64,000 nt of DNA from Actinoplanes lutulentus. GTDB taxonomy: Bacteria > Actinomycetota > Actinomycetes > Mycobacteriales > Micromonosporaceae. Where the stretch lies: NCBI RefSeq assembly GCF_003259845.1, contig NZ_QLMJ01000004.1, positions 434,001-498,000 of the forward strand, in the 5' to 3' direction. The notes under the pieces are model-generated. The model was not told the DNA's origin and did not search any database. It saw only the letters and a program-made list of their open reading frames with translations. The translations under genes were made by a program, and so were the position numbers. The stretch's first letter is position 1. Each line of letters begins with the position of its first letter. Of this stretch, positions 24,941-33,938 are shown piece after piece.

Positions 24941-26793
24941 AATCCACCTGCCGCCTGATCGCGCAGGGCACGCGCCTGCTGTTCCAGCGAGAAGAGTTCC
25001 CCTGCCAGCGCCAGGTATTGATCCCTGTGCGTGACCGGGTTGAGCCGTTGCACCTTGGACTTGAGATCCCGGATCCGGGTGGTCAGCGCGGCGCCCTGCA
25101 GCCTTGCCAGGGTGACCTGCACATAACGAGGGTCGGCGGATCCGTCCACATAGAGCGGTTCGACCGCGAGCTCGCTCACCAGCACCTGACCGCCGAGGTC
25201 GGCGCAGGAGTCGCGCACCTTCTCGATCCAGACCGCGCCGCCGGTGGCCGCCGACGCGCCGCCGGCCTCGCTGACCGCCTCACGGACCGCCTGGAGCACC
25301 GGGTCGGCGTACATCTCGCTGCCGAGCGCGTCGAACATCGGGCCGGCCAGGACGGGCTCCTGAAGGGCCAGTTTCAGCGCCTCCCGCTCGACCATCCGCT
25401 GCGGCGAGTCGGCCGACGCCTGCGAAGCACGCTGCGGAGAAGAAGCCGAGGAATCCTGACGGACCGCGTTGTTCACCGCCCGCTGCACCGGATCCAGGTC
25501 CATGCCCAGGTCGCCGGCGAGCTTTCGCGCGTACTCAGGTCTTTTCTCTCTGTCCTTGATCTTGGCGACCAAGGGCGCGGCCTTGCGCATCGCCTCGACC
25601 CGGCCCTCGACCGTGTCCAGATCGAATTTGGTGAGAGTCTGCCGGAGCGCGAAGTCCACCAGCGGTTCGCGCGCGGCGATCATGTCGCGCACGGCGAGAT
25701 CACCCTTGGCGAGACGCAGCTCGCACGGGTCCATGTTGTCGGGCGAGACCGCGATGAAGGTACGCCCGACAAAGCGCTGATCCTCCTCGAATGCCCGCAA
25801 CGCCGCTTTCTGTCCGGCCGCGTCACCGTCGAACGTGTAGATGATCTCGCCGGTGAAGCTGTCGCTGTCCATCAGCAGGCGCCGCAGCACCTGGATGTGA
25901 TCGACGCCGAACGCGGTGCCGCAGGTCGCCACGGCGGTCGGCTCGCCGGCCTCGTGGCAGGCCATCACGTCGGTGTAACCCTCGACGATCACCGCCCGGC
26001 CACGCTTGGCGATCTCCCGTTTCGCGTGGTCGAGGCCGTAGAGCACGTGCGACTTCTTGTAGATCGGCGTCTCCGGGGTGTTCAGGTATTTCGGCCCGTC
26101 GTCGTCATCGAAGAGCTTGCGCGCGCCGAAACCGATCACGTCACCGGTCACGTCCCTGATCGGCCAGAGCAGCCGGCGGCGGAACCGGTCGATCAGCGAG
26201 CCGGAACGAGCCGGTTTGCACAGCCCGGCCGCGGTCAGCTCCTCGGCGGTGAAGCCCTTGAGGCGCAGGTGCTTGGCGAGCGCGTCCCAGCTGTCCGGCG
26301 CGAAACCGCAGCCGTATTTCTCGGCGGCGTCCCGGCCGAAGCCGCGCTCGGCGAGGAACTCGCGGGCCTTGCGCGCGCCCGGCGAACCCAGCTGGTCACG
26401 GTAGAACTCGGTGGCCGCAGCGTGCGCCGCGATCAGCCGCTGCCGCTGACCGGTCTGCGGACGCGGCGTGGAGACACCGGGACCATCGGTCTCGTAACGC
26501 AGCTGGATGCCGCTCTTGGAGGCCAGCCGCTCGACCGACTCGATGAACGACAGATGCTCCGCGTCCATCAAAAACTTGATCGCGTCGCCGCCCTGACCAC
26601 AGCCATGGCAGAAATAGACGCCTCTAGCTGGGGAAACGTTGAACGACGGCGTTTTCTCGTCGTGGAAGGGGCACAGCCCCTTCATGTTGCCGCCTCCGGC
26701 CGACCGGAGCGTCACCGTATCGCTGACCACGTCGACGATCGAGGATCGGTCCCGGACCAGTGCGATGTCTTCGTCCTTGACCCTGCCCGCCAC
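24937..26793 (-). CDS. dnaG: DNA primase
   Basis: DnaG makes the RNA primers for replication at the fork, recruited by DnaB helicase. The 618-residue protein has the N-terminal CHC2 zinc domain (CPFHDEKTPSF with FCHGCGQGG, about residues 41-70). The Toprim catalytic core follows, with the invariant Glu in IVEGYTDVMA (about residue 268) and DGDAAGQKAA. A helical DnaB-binding C-terminus completes it. GTG 26793 (VAGRVKDEDIALVRDRSS) is the likely start; an ATG three codons upstream at 26802 is possible. It lies downstream of dgt in the same direction, the arrangement conserved in mycobacteria. Confidence 0.97.
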   Translation of the reverse strand: MAGRVKDEDIALVRDRSSIVDVVSDTVTLRSAGGGNMKGLCPFHDEKTPSFNVSPARGVYFCHGCGQGGDAIKFLMDAEHLSFIESVERLASKSGIQLRYETDGPGVSTPRPQTGQRQRLIAAHAAATEFYRDQLGSPGARKAREFLAERGFGRDAAEKYGCGFAPDSWDALAKHLRLKGFTAEELTAAGLCKPARSGSLIDRFRRRLLWPIRDVTGDVIGFGARKLFDDDDGPKYLNTPETPIYKKSHVLYGLDHAKREIAKRGRAVIVEGYTDVMACHEAGEPTAVATCGTAFGVDHIQVLRRLLMDSDSFTGEIIYTFDGDAAGQKAALRAFEEDQRFVGRTFIAVSPDNMDPCELRLAKGDLAVRDMIAAREPLVDFALRQTLTKFDLDTVEGRVEAMRKAAPLVAKIKDREKRPEYARKLAGDLGMDLDPVQRAVNNAVRQDSSASSPQRASQASADSPQRMVEREALKLALQEPVLAGPMFDALGSEMYADPVLQAVREAVSEAGGASAATGGAVWIEKVRDSCADLGGQVLVSELAVEPLYVDGSADPRYVQVTLARLQGAALTTRIRDLKSKVQRLNPVTHRDQYLALAGELFSLEQQARALRDQAAGGL

Positions 26794-26836
26794 GGCATAC
26801 ATCCTGCCTCGCCGGGCACCCGGCCCGCCAGCAGGG

Positions 26837-28051
26837 TCAGCGGCGCGCCGTGACCAGGCTTCGGTGCCACGCGACGGCCGCGTGGTCGGTCAGGGACGCG
26901 ACCTGGTCGATCACCACTCTCAGTGCCGCGGCGTCATCCTCTGCCGCCGCATGCAGAGGACCAAAGAGAGGATCCAACTTCTCCGGGGTACGCGTGAGCG
27001 ACTCCACCAGCTCAAGAAGGATGACGCGCTGCTCGGAGTACCAGTCCTCGGCCGCCCGGGTCCGCATCACGTACCGGAAGGCCATGCCCTTGAGCAGCGC
27101 GCACTGGTTGCGGACGGTCCGCGGCACGATCAGGTCGGCGTCGTAACGGCGCATCGGATCCGTCCCGAACCGGCTGTGTGTGGCGCCGACCGCGGAGGCC
27201 ACGAACCGGCCGGTCAGCACGCTGGTCATCCGTTTCAGGGCGACCTGGGAGGCGTACCCGCCGTCGTACCCGGTGACGATGGACACGGCCGGGTCGGACA
27301 GCAGCTGGTCGAGGGCGGCGCCCAGCTCGTCGGTGCTCTCCTCGGAATAGGTGGCGGCGACGTCCCGGCACAGCTCGGCCCGCTCGTCCGCGTCGTTCAG
27401 CAGTTGCCCGAGCGTGAGATAGCCGCCGTGCACGCCGTCCTCGACGTCGTGCACCGAGTACGCGACATCGTCCGCCCAGTCCATCACCTGTGCCTCCAGG
27501 CACCGGCGCTCGTCGTCACGCCCGTCTCGCAACCATTCGAAGACCGGCCGGTCGTCCGCGTAGACACCGAACTTGCGGTACCCCGGCTTACGGAACCAGG
27601 GGTACTTGGAGCAGGCGTCGAGCGTGGCCCGGCTCAGGTTGAGGCCGGCACCGGGCACCTTCGCCTCCAACCGGGTCAGCACCCGCAGCGTCTGCGCGTT
27701 GCCCTCGAACCCGCCGCACGCCTCGGAGGCCTGGTCGAGCGCCGCCTCGCCGTTGTGACCGAACGGCGGGTGGCCGAGGTCGTGCGCCAGCCCGGCCACG
27801 TCCACGACGTCCGGGTCGCAGCCGAGCCGCGCGCCCATCTCCCGGGAGATCTGCGCCACCTCCAGCGAATGGGTCAGCCGGGTACGCAGAAAGTCGTCCG
27901 ACCCGGCCGTGTGCACCTGAGTCTTGGCGGCCAGCCGGCGGAACCCCGCCGAATGAAGCACCCGTGCCCGATCCCGCTGGTACGGCGTACGTCCGTAACC
28001 ACTGTCCTTCGCGGGCTCAGATGCCCACCGCTGGGCGTCCGCAGCCGTCAT
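26837..28051 (-). CDS. dgt: Deoxyguanosinetriphosphate triphosphohydrolase
   Basis: This 404-residue HD-domain enzyme cleaves dGTP (and often other dNTPs) to the nucleoside and triphosphate, setting dNTP pools. The metal site is intact: TRLTHSLEVAQISREMG, then GLAHDLGHPPFGHNGEAAL with the HD pair, and a later Asp in MDWADDVAYSVHD. GGTGAG lies just upstream of the ATG. It precedes dnaG on the same strand with a 43-base gap, so it is probably co-transcribed with it, linking primase and dNTP control. A divergent chemoreceptor gene starts 44 bases away, so both promoters share that short spacer. Confidence 0.95.
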   Translation of the reverse strand: MTAADAQRWASEPAKDSGYGRTPYQRDRARVLHSAGFRRLAAKTQVHTAGSDDFLRTRLTHSLEVAQISREMGARLGCDPDVVDVAGLAHDLGHPPFGHNGEAALDQASEACGGFEGNAQTLRVLTRLEAKVPGAGLNLSRATLDACSKYPWFRKPGYRKFGVYADDRPVFEWLRDGRDDERRCLEAQVMDWADDVAYSVHDVEDGVHGGYLTLGQLLNDADERAELCRDVAATYSEESTDELGAALDQLLSDPAVSIVTGYDGGYASQVALKRMTSVLTGRFVASAVGATHSRFGTDPMRRYDADLIVPRTVRNQCALLKGMAFRYVMRTRAAEDWYSEQRVILLELVESLTRTPEKLDPLFGPLHAAAEDDAAALRVVIDQVASLTDHAAVAWHRSLVTARR

Positions 28052-28095
28052 GATCTCACCCTAAGCCGATTGTCCAGGTTGCCGATGGGTCAACC

Positions 28096-29661
28096 GTGGA
28101 GTCCGTTTCCCGGCGGCGATCCGTGACAATCGTCGGCCGGCTGTTGATCCTGGGCGCGGCCGGTCTTTTCTCGGTCGCCCTGGTGACGGTCTTCGCGGTG
28201 CGCAGCTCCGACGACCAGGCGGCGGCGAACCTGGAGATCGCCTCGGTCAGCTCAGCCATGAGCGACCAGTGGAACGCCGACATGATGCACGACGCGCTCA
28301 AGGCCGACGTGATGAGCGCGATGTACTCCGGCGACGCCGAGGCCGAGGTCTCCGAGCACGGCGACACGATGGTGGAGAAACTCGACTCGGCGGCGGCGCA
28401 GGCACCGGCCTCGATGAAGGCGGCCTACGCGGACGTGCGGCCGGACGTGATCGCGTACGCGAAGTCCGCGGCAACCACCGTCGCCGCGGCCGCCGCGGGC
28501 CCCGCCACCGCCCGCGACGAGCTGTCCACCTTCCTGGAGCAGTACGCGAACCTGGAGGAGGACCTCGGCGCCCTGGACGACACGATGCTCGCCGAGGTGG
28601 CCGCGGCGAGCGCCCGGGGCCAGAGCGCGTCCGATTCGAGCAGCCAGTTCATCAAGATCGCGGCGGCCGTGGCGAACCTGCTCACCGTCGTCGTCTGCCT
28701 GCTCACCGTCCGGGCCGTCCGCCGCCCGCTGCGCGGGATGCTGGAGACACTGCACAGGCTGGCGAAACGCGATCTGACGGCACGAGCACCGATCGTCAAC
28801 CACGACGAGCTGGGCGAGATGGCGCACGAGCTGAACGAGGCGATGGCCTCGATCCAGAGCACCGTGGCGGCCACCGCGGACCGGGTCGGCACCCTCACCA
28901 AGGCCAGCGCCGACCTTCAGGTGCTCGCCGGCGACCTGGATCGGTCGGCCGACCAGACCTCCGCACAGGCCCGCAGCGCGGACAGCTCGGCGGAGAACGT
29001 GTCCGGCTCGGTCACCGACATGATGACCGCCACCAGCCAGCTCTCCGCCTCGATCCGGGAGATCGCCAAGCAGACGCTCTCGGCGTCGTCGACGACGAGC
29101 GAGGCCACCGCGAGCGCCAACCGGACCGCCGAAGCGGTGGCCCGGCTCAGCGAGGCGTCCCGAGAAGTCGGCGACATCGTCCAGATGATCACCAACATCG
29201 CCGAGCAGACCAACCTGCTGGCGCTCAACGCCAGCATCGAGGCGGCCCGCGCCGGTCAGGCCGGCAAGGGTTTCGCCGTGGTCGCCACCGAGGTCAAGGA
29301 CCTGGCGCAGGAGACCGCGCAGGCGACCGGCCAGATCACCGCGCGGATCTCGGCGATCCAGGGAATGACCACCAGCACCGCCGAGGCGATCCAGGCGATC
29401 GCCGAGGTGATCGGCCGGATCGATCACGGGCAGCGCACCATCGCGGCCGCGGTCGAGCAGCAGGCGGCCACCACCGACCTGCTGGCCCGCAATGTCGGAG
29501 CGGTCTCCTCGGCGGCCGGGGAGATCAGCGGCACGGTCTCGCACATCACCGCGTCCAGCGCCTCCACCGCCGACGGCGCGAACACCACCCGGCGCGAGGC
29601 CGAGCTGGTCAGCACCGCGGCCGAGGAGATCCGGACGCTGATCGGCCAGTTCCGCTACTGA
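28096..29661 (+). CDS. Methyl-accepting chemotaxis protein
   Basis: This 521-residue transmembrane chemoreceptor has TM1 at about residues 12-35 and an extracytoplasmic helical sensor region to about 185. TM2 is at 186-207, the HAMP linker at about 208-260, and a cytoplasmic signalling coiled coil continues to the end. The hairpin tip has the near-invariant [20 protein letters not shown], then [10 protein letters not shown] and [15 protein letters not shown], which bind CheA and CheW. The sensor half is Ala/Asp-rich and looks like a four-helix bundle. No CheA, CheW or methyltransferase lies nearby. GTG 28096 has no clear Shine-Dalgarno and the mRNA may be leaderless. The finding agrees with a flagellate-spore actinomycete such as Actinoplanes. 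Confidence 0.93.
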   Translation: MESVSRRRSVTIVGRLLILGAAGLFSVALVTVFAVRSSDDQAAANLEIASVSSAMSDQWNADMMHDALKADVMSAMYSGDAEAEVSEHGDTMVEKLDSAAAQAPASMKAAYADVRPDVIAYAKSAATTVAAAAAGPATARDELSTFLEQYANLEEDLGALDDTMLAEVAAASARGQSASDSSSQFIKIAAAVANLLTVVVCLLTVRAVRRPLRGMLETLHRLAKRDLTARAPIVNHDELGEMAHELNEAMASIQSTVAATADRVGTLTKASADLQVLAGDLDRSADQTSAQARSADSSAENVSGSVTDMMTATSQLSASIREIAKQTLSASSTTSEATASANRTAEAVARLSEASREVGDIVQMITNIAEQTNLLALNASIEAARAGQAGKGFAVVATEVKDLAQETAQATGQITARISAIQGMTTSTAEAIQAIAEVIGRIDHGQRTIAAAVEQQAATTDLLARNVGAVSSAAGEISGTVSHITASSASTADGANTTRREAELVSTAAEEIRTLIGQFRY

Positions 29662-29689
29662 CCTCGTCTCATCGGCCGGGCTTCTCGTC

Positions 29690-30046
29690 TCATCGGCTGG
29701 GCTTCGCGGAGAGCACGCAGAACTCGTTGCCCTCCGGGTCGGCCAGCACCACCCAGCCGGCATTGCGCTGGCCGACGTCGACCGGGCGGGCGCCCATCCC
29801 GACCAGCCGCTCGACCTCGGACTCCTGGTCGTCCGGGCGCAGGTCGATGTGCAGCCGGTTCTTGCCCCTCTTCACGTCGGTCACCGGCGCGAACAGCAGC
29901 GCGGGCAGCTCGTCGGGAGTACGGCGGATCTCCACCTCGTCGGGGGTCTCGTTCACCAGCACGTAGCCGAGCGCCTCGGCCCACCAGCGCGCCAGCCGCG
30001 CCGGATCCTCCGCGTCCACCACGACCTGTTCCCAGCGGCTCGGCAT
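29690..30046 (-). CDS. VOC (glyoxalase/bleomycin-resistance fold) protein
   Basis: This 118-residue single-module VOC-superfamily protein has DAEDPARLARWWAEALGY near the start and WVVLADPEGNEFCVL at the end, the classic second half. VOC proteins form metal-bound dimers that bind or modify small molecules; no metal triad can be confirmed from one module. GGGAGG before ATG 30046 sets the start, four codons inside the open frame. It sits antisense in the middle of the chemoreceptor and roadblock genes and is probably unrelated to them. Confidence 0.85.
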   Translation of the reverse strand: MPSRWEQVVVDAEDPARLARWWAEALGYVLVNETPDEVEIRRTPDELPALLFAPVTDVKRGKNRLHIDLRPDDQESEVERLVGMGARPVDVGQRNAGWVVLADPEGNEFCVLSAKPSR

Positions 30047-30310
30047 CGCACCTCCCATTTATCGACGTGTGACGATCACGTTACGCGACCCGAGTGGGTG
30101 ACCCGGTGCTGAACAGCGCACCGGAAGTGCGACTACGGCACGGATGAGAGGGCGCAGGATCCTGAGCGGCAGCGCGCTTACCAGGCGTTCGCCGACGACT
30201 GGACCATGACGCACAAGACGTGCGACTTGTCGCCTCAGTGTCACCGGAGGATGGCCCACGGTGGCGGCGAGGGGATCGACGAGACGCCACCGGGGCAACG
30301 AAGGAGAAAA

Positions 30311-30691
30311 GTGCCCGGCGTCGACCACTGTCTACAGGAGGCCATGACGATCCCCGGCGCTGTCGGGGCAAGCATCGTCGACTACACCACGGGATTCCCG
30401 GTCGCCACGACCGGGGCAGCCCCCAACGAGGACCACGAAGCGGCGGCGACCGGTACGGCCGACGTGGTCCAGGCCGCGAACAGCCGCTCGCTGTTCGTCT
30501 CGACCATCCCGCACGACCTGCTCGAAGACCTGATCATCACCACCGCCGGCGGCTATCACCTGTTGCGGATCGTGCATACCGAGTTCGACAGCCGGTTGGT
30601 GCTCTACGTATGGCTCGACCGGGTTCGCGGCAATCTCGCCGTGGCCCGCCGGAAGATGCAACGCCTCGCTGACGAGCTGATCACGACATAG
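30311..30691 (+). CDS. Roadblock/LC7-type small protein, paralog of the 32355 gene
   Basis: This 126-residue protein's fold pattern (helix, strands IGASIVDYTTGFPV, helix, strands DLIITTAGGYHLLRI and LVLYVWLD) is that of the roadblock/LC7 family. In bacteria those proteins dimerise and regulate small Ras-like GTPases (MglB-MglA, and the actinomycete CvnB-CvnD conservons). It is clearly paralogous to the 123-residue protein encoded at 32355, sharing the same strand-helix order, AAxGTADVV/AAAGNTDVV, and RxRxNLAxARxxLRxI near the C-terminus. GTG 30311 follows AAGGAG by 5 bases. The next gene, a DUF4388 protein, starts 33 bases after its stop. No GTPase gene is near. Confidence 0.7.
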   Translation: MPGVDHCLQEAMTIPGAVGASIVDYTTGFPVATTGAAPNEDHEAAATGTADVVQAANSRSLFVSTIPHDLLEDLIITTAGGYHLLRIVHTEFDSRLVLYVWLDRVRGNLAVARRKMQRLADELITT

Positions 30692-30724
30692 CCCGACGCC
30701 CTACCACCCGAACAGGAGTAATCG

Positions 30725-31783
30725 GTGGCCTCCACGAAGCCCGCAACGCCCGGGGACCTGCTGACGCAGGTGGCCGGCGAGCGGCAGACCGGAGCCCTGG
30801 TGGTGAGCGGCCAGCCGGGCGGTGCGGTCTACGTCTTCGAGGGACGTGTCATCTACGCCGAGTCACCCGCCGCGCCGGGGGTGGGCGAGCTGCTCACCTC
30901 GTCGGGGCGGCTGGCCGGGCGTACCTGGCAGAGCGCGCTCGACCTGGGCACCTCCACGGCGCGGGTCGGGCGGCTGCTGGTCGAACAGGGCCATCTCACC
31001 CAGGGCGAGCTTGAACTCTGCGTACTCGGCTCGACCTACGACGCCGCGTACTTCGTGCTGGCCCAACCGGCCGCCACGATCGAGTTCCTGCCCGGTGCGA
31101 CGCACTGGCTCGGCGCGGTCGTGCACATCGACGCGTCCGCGATCGTCCGGGAGGTGCACCGCCGGGTGAAGCTGCTCGACGACATCTTCCCGAACCCGCG
31201 GATCGACATCGCGCCGGTCATCCCGGTCACCCGGGCGCCGCGCGAACGCATCACCCTGACCGCGCCGCAGTGGGAGCTGCTGGCGCACGCCGACGGCCAG
31301 CGCACCCCCGCCGACCTGGCATTACTGCTGGGACGCGCGGGCTACGCGACCATCCAGGAGCTGCGGCGCCTCGCGGCGCTGAGCATGATCGAACTTCCCC
31401 GGGTACGCGCGGCGGAGTCGCCGGAATTCGTCCGGCTGCCACATCCCCGTGGCGCCGCCGTGCCCATCGATCACTCGGTCGCCGAGATCACCGGTGCTTC
31501 ACCCGTACCCGTGATCAGTGGCCTGGACCAGGCAGCAAGCCGCAGCGCGCCCCCGCGGCCGGAGCCGGCACACGCTCGCGCCGCGCCGCCGAACGCTGAT
31601 CCACCGCCGGTTCCTCCCCCCGGTGATCACAACGCCGGGCTCAACCGGCCGCGGCTGGCTCGCCGGAAACCCGGCGCGAAGCTGCCGAAGGAGATCGCGG
31701 CGACCGAGTCTCCGCCGGTGCATCAGGGCACCGACGAAGTCCTGCTCAAGCGCATTCGCACCGCTTTGAGGGCCCTGCGGTGA
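30725..31783 (+). CDS. DUF4388 (PatA-like) protein
   Basis: This 352-residue protein has an N-terminal DUF4388-like module (about residues 8-150) that begins LLTQVAGERQTGALVVSG and continues GGAVYVFEGRVIYAES, the hallmark of PatA-type N-domains. A second region (about 170-230) resembles the end of such proteins. After about residue 240 a Pro/Ala/Arg-rich linker ends in a basic KPGAKLPKEI and a C-terminal helix. DUF4388 occurs in Myxococcus and cyanobacterial proteins joined to signalling and gliding systems. GTG starts the gene after AACAGGAG. Between two roadblock genes, it is probably part of the same complex. The function is otherwise unknown. Confidence 0.7.
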   Translation: MASTKPATPGDLLTQVAGERQTGALVVSGQPGGAVYVFEGRVIYAESPAAPGVGELLTSSGRLAGRTWQSALDLGTSTARVGRLLVEQGHLTQGELELCVLGSTYDAAYFVLAQPAATIEFLPGATHWLGAVVHIDASAIVREVHRRVKLLDDIFPNPRIDIAPVIPVTRAPRERITLTAPQWELLAHADGQRTPADLALLLGRAGYATIQELRRLAALSMIELPRVRAAESPEFVRLPHPRGAAVPIDHSVAEITGASPVPVISGLDQAASRSAPPRPEPAHARAAPPNADPPPVPPPGDHNAGLNRPRLARRKPGAKLPKEIAATESPPVHQGTDEVLLKRIRTALRALR

Positions 31784-31820
31784 CGCGCGCACCCCCTACA
31801 GCAGAAGGAGCGAGGATCCG

Positions 31821-32309
31821 ATGACGGTGGATCCGGCGGTACTCGAGGAACTCGGCCGCCTGCGCAGCAGAGTGCCCGAGCTTGCCGGCAGTGTGCTGGC
31901 CACCGCCGACGGGCTGGTCGTCGCGCACGACTCGCACGGCCTCGAACCGGACACCCTGGCCGCACTCGCGGCGGCGCACCTGGCGCTGGCACGCAGGTTC
32001 GCGCACGCGGTCAACCACGGCGAATTGCGCGAATCCGTGGTGGAGTGCGACGGCGGTTACATCACGTCGTACACCGCAGGGCCGAACGCCCTGCTCACCG
32101 TGGTCACCTCGGGCGACGCGAACCTCGCCATGGTGCACCTGGAAGCACGCCGGTGCGTACGCCGGCTCACCAAGATCATGGCCCTGGAGTCCAAGCCGCA
32201 GCTGCGGCCGGAGATCCCCACGCAGGCCGGGCCGACGAGTCCGCTCGCCCGGCGGACCCCGATGTCCACGCTTTCCAACGTCGCGCGCCGCCGTCAGGCG
32301 ACCGGCTGA
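31821..32309 (+). CDS. Roadblock/LC7 domain protein
   Basis: The 162-residue protein carries a roadblock/LC7 domain over about residues 1-115: LPELAGSVLATADGLVVAHD is the first strand pair, then VVECDGGYITSYTAG and ALLTVVTSGDANLAMVHLEAR complete the sheet. A short polar tail follows. Such proteins dimerise and act on Ras-like GTPases. AGAAGGAG lies before the ATG. It is more like canonical MglB/CvnB proteins than the two paralogs beside it. It lies 37 bases after the DUF4388 gene and 45 before the next roadblock gene, within the same run. Confidence 0.75.
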   Translation: MTVDPAVLEELGRLRSRVPELAGSVLATADGLVVAHDSHGLEPDTLAALAAAHLALARRFAHAVNHGELRESVVECDGGYITSYTAGPNALLTVVTSGDANLAMVHLEARRCVRRLTKIMALESKPQLRPEIPTQAGPTSPLARRTPMSTLSNVARRRQATG

Positions 32310-32354
32310 CCCAGCACGCATCAATCCCACCACCTCAATGGAGGAACGAATCCC

Positions 32355-32726
32355 ATGGCAGACATGGACACCGCACTCAAGGAAATCATGGAGATCGACG
32401 GCTGCATCGGTGTCGCTCTCGTGGACCACACCAGCGGCATGGCCCTGGGCACCCTCGGCGGCGGCAAGGAGCTCGACCTGACGGTCGCGGCGGCCGGCAA
32501 CACCGACGTGGTCCGCGCGAAGCTGCGCGCGATGGAGATGCTGAACCTCTCCGAGAAGATCGAGGACATCCTCATCACCCTCGATTCGCAGTACCACATG
32601 ATCCGCCCGCTCACGAGCCGGTCGGGCAAGGGGCTCTTCCTGTACGTGGCTCTGCGCCGCGACCGGTCGAACCTCGCCATGGCCCGTCACCGGCTGCGCA
32701 GCATCGAGAATGACCTCGACGTCTGA
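32355..32726 (+). CDS. Roadblock/LC7-type small protein, paralog of the 30311 gene
   Basis: This 123-residue protein starts MADMDTALKEIMEIDGCIGV and follows the roadblock order of helix, two strands (GVALVDHTSGMALGTLG), a helix with AAAGNTDVVRAKLRAM, strands EDILITLDSQYHMIRPL and GLFLYVALR, and a final helix RSNLAMARHRLRSIEND. The match to the 126-residue protein at 30311 runs over the whole length, so gene duplication is likely. GGAGG lies 9 bases before the ATG. No GTPase accompanies it. Because the two paralogs flank the DUF4388 and canonical roadblock genes, they may form heteromers with those products. Confidence 0.75.
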   Translation: MADMDTALKEIMEIDGCIGVALVDHTSGMALGTLGGGKELDLTVAAAGNTDVVRAKLRAMEMLNLSEKIEDILITLDSQYHMIRPLTSRSGKGLFLYVALRRDRSNLAMARHRLRSIENDLDV

Positions 32727-32797
32727 GCCGTGAGCGCCACCCCTGGGCGGGGAGGGTCGCACCACCCTCCCCGCCCCCGGCATCTACCATTCTCCGG

Positions 32798-33874
32798 GTG
32801 TCTGCCAGGGAGATCGTCGACCAGGTGCGCCGCGGCGCACTCGAATTCGAGGCCGGCCTCGACGCTCTCACCGGCGTACCCGCAGCGGAGGCCGACTCCG
32901 CACTTCAAGCCGCGCTCAAGGCCGAGTTCGATCGGCTCTTCGGCAACGGCTGGCAACCGGCTGAGCTGCACCGGGCCGTGGCCCGCCGCGGCAACCCGAT
33001 CCAGGCGGGGCTGGTCGCCGAGGCCGCGGTGACCTTCCTGACCGGTCGCACACCTGTCGACGAGCGCTGGAAATCACAGGCGGAGTCGCTGCCGGCGTTC
33101 CAGGGCCGCCGGCCGGACCGGATCGCGGTGATGGACGCGTCGCTGAGCCTGCTGTGCGAACTGCGCCTGCTGCCGGCCATCGAGATCCTCGTACCGCCGC
33201 CCGGCACCCCGCTCACGACCGTGCCGCACCACGGTGACCAGCGGATCCTCGGCCGGGTCCGCGCTCTGCTGGCGAAAGCGGAAGCCACCGACTTCGCGGC
33301 CGAAGCGGAGGCGTACAGCGCGAAGGCCCAGGAGCTGATCACCCGGTACCGGATCGAGGTGATCACCGCGCCGGCCGTGGACGTGGTGCCCTTCGCCCGG
33401 CGCATCGGGGTGGATCATCCGTACGAGAACGAGAAGGCGAGCCTGCTCGACGCGGTGGCCCGGGCGAACAACTGCCGCTGTGTCTGGACGCCGGAGCTCG
33501 GCTTCAGCACGATCTTCGGCTTCGACGCCGACATCGACGGCGTGGAGCTGCTCTACACGTCACTGCTGGTCCAGGCGAACCGGGCGATGACCCGCGACGA
33601 GCCGGCCAAGGGCAAGGCCAGGGTGAAGGCGTTCCGCCGCTCGTTCCTGGTGGCGTACGCCATCCGGATCGGCCAGCGGCTCCGGGAGACCGCCGACCGC
33701 GAGATGGCCGCCCGCAGCGACCTGCTGCCGGTGCTGCGCAACCGGGACGTCCAGGTGCAAGAGGCCCTGACCAAGGTCTTCCCGAACACGGTCCGCGCCC
33801 GGGGCAGCCGGGTGGACAGCCTGGAGGGCTGGGACTCCGGCCGGGCCGCAGCCGACGAGGCGCAATTGGGTTGA
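32798..33874 (+). CDS. DUF2786 domain protein
   Basis: The 358-residue protein has an N-terminal helical region of unknown type. A DUF2786 motif follows near residues 145-185 (LGRVRALLAKAEATDFAAEA, then EAYSAKAQELITRYRIEV). The remainder, to the C-terminus, carries VARANNCRCVWTPELGFSTI and a basic segment. DUF2786 is widespread in actinobacteria and some phages without a known activity. GTG is preceded by weak Shine-Dalgarno CCGGG. The gene is 72 bases after the last roadblock gene, with a GC-rich inverted repeat between them (GGGGAGGGT / ACCCTCCCC, 32748-32773). It may be a separate transcript. Confidence 0.7.
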   Translation: MSAREIVDQVRRGALEFEAGLDALTGVPAAEADSALQAALKAEFDRLFGNGWQPAELHRAVARRGNPIQAGLVAEAAVTFLTGRTPVDERWKSQAESLPAFQGRRPDRIAVMDASLSLLCELRLLPAIEILVPPPGTPLTTVPHHGDQRILGRVRALLAKAEATDFAAEAEAYSAKAQELITRYRIEVITAPAVDVVPFARRIGVDHPYENEKASLLDAVARANNCRCVWTPELGFSTIFGFDADIDGVELLYTSLLVQANRAMTRDEPAKGKARVKAFRRSFLVAYAIRIGQRLRETADREMAARSDLLPVLRNRDVQVQEALTKVFPNTVRARGSRVDSLEGWDSGRAAADEAQLG

Positions 33875-33938
33875 CGTCCTCCGGTCGCTGAGCAGACTGG
33901 ATGGCATGCACCCGATTTGACGCTGACACCTCTATGCG

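Noticed and set aside
25018..26853. 611-codon plus-strand frame opposite dnaG
   Set aside because: Antisense of a highly conserved primase gene.
28269..29966. Long alternative frame within the chemoreceptor gene
   Set aside because: Arg/Gly-rich out-of-frame translation typical of high-GC genes; the chemoreceptor frame carries all family motifs.
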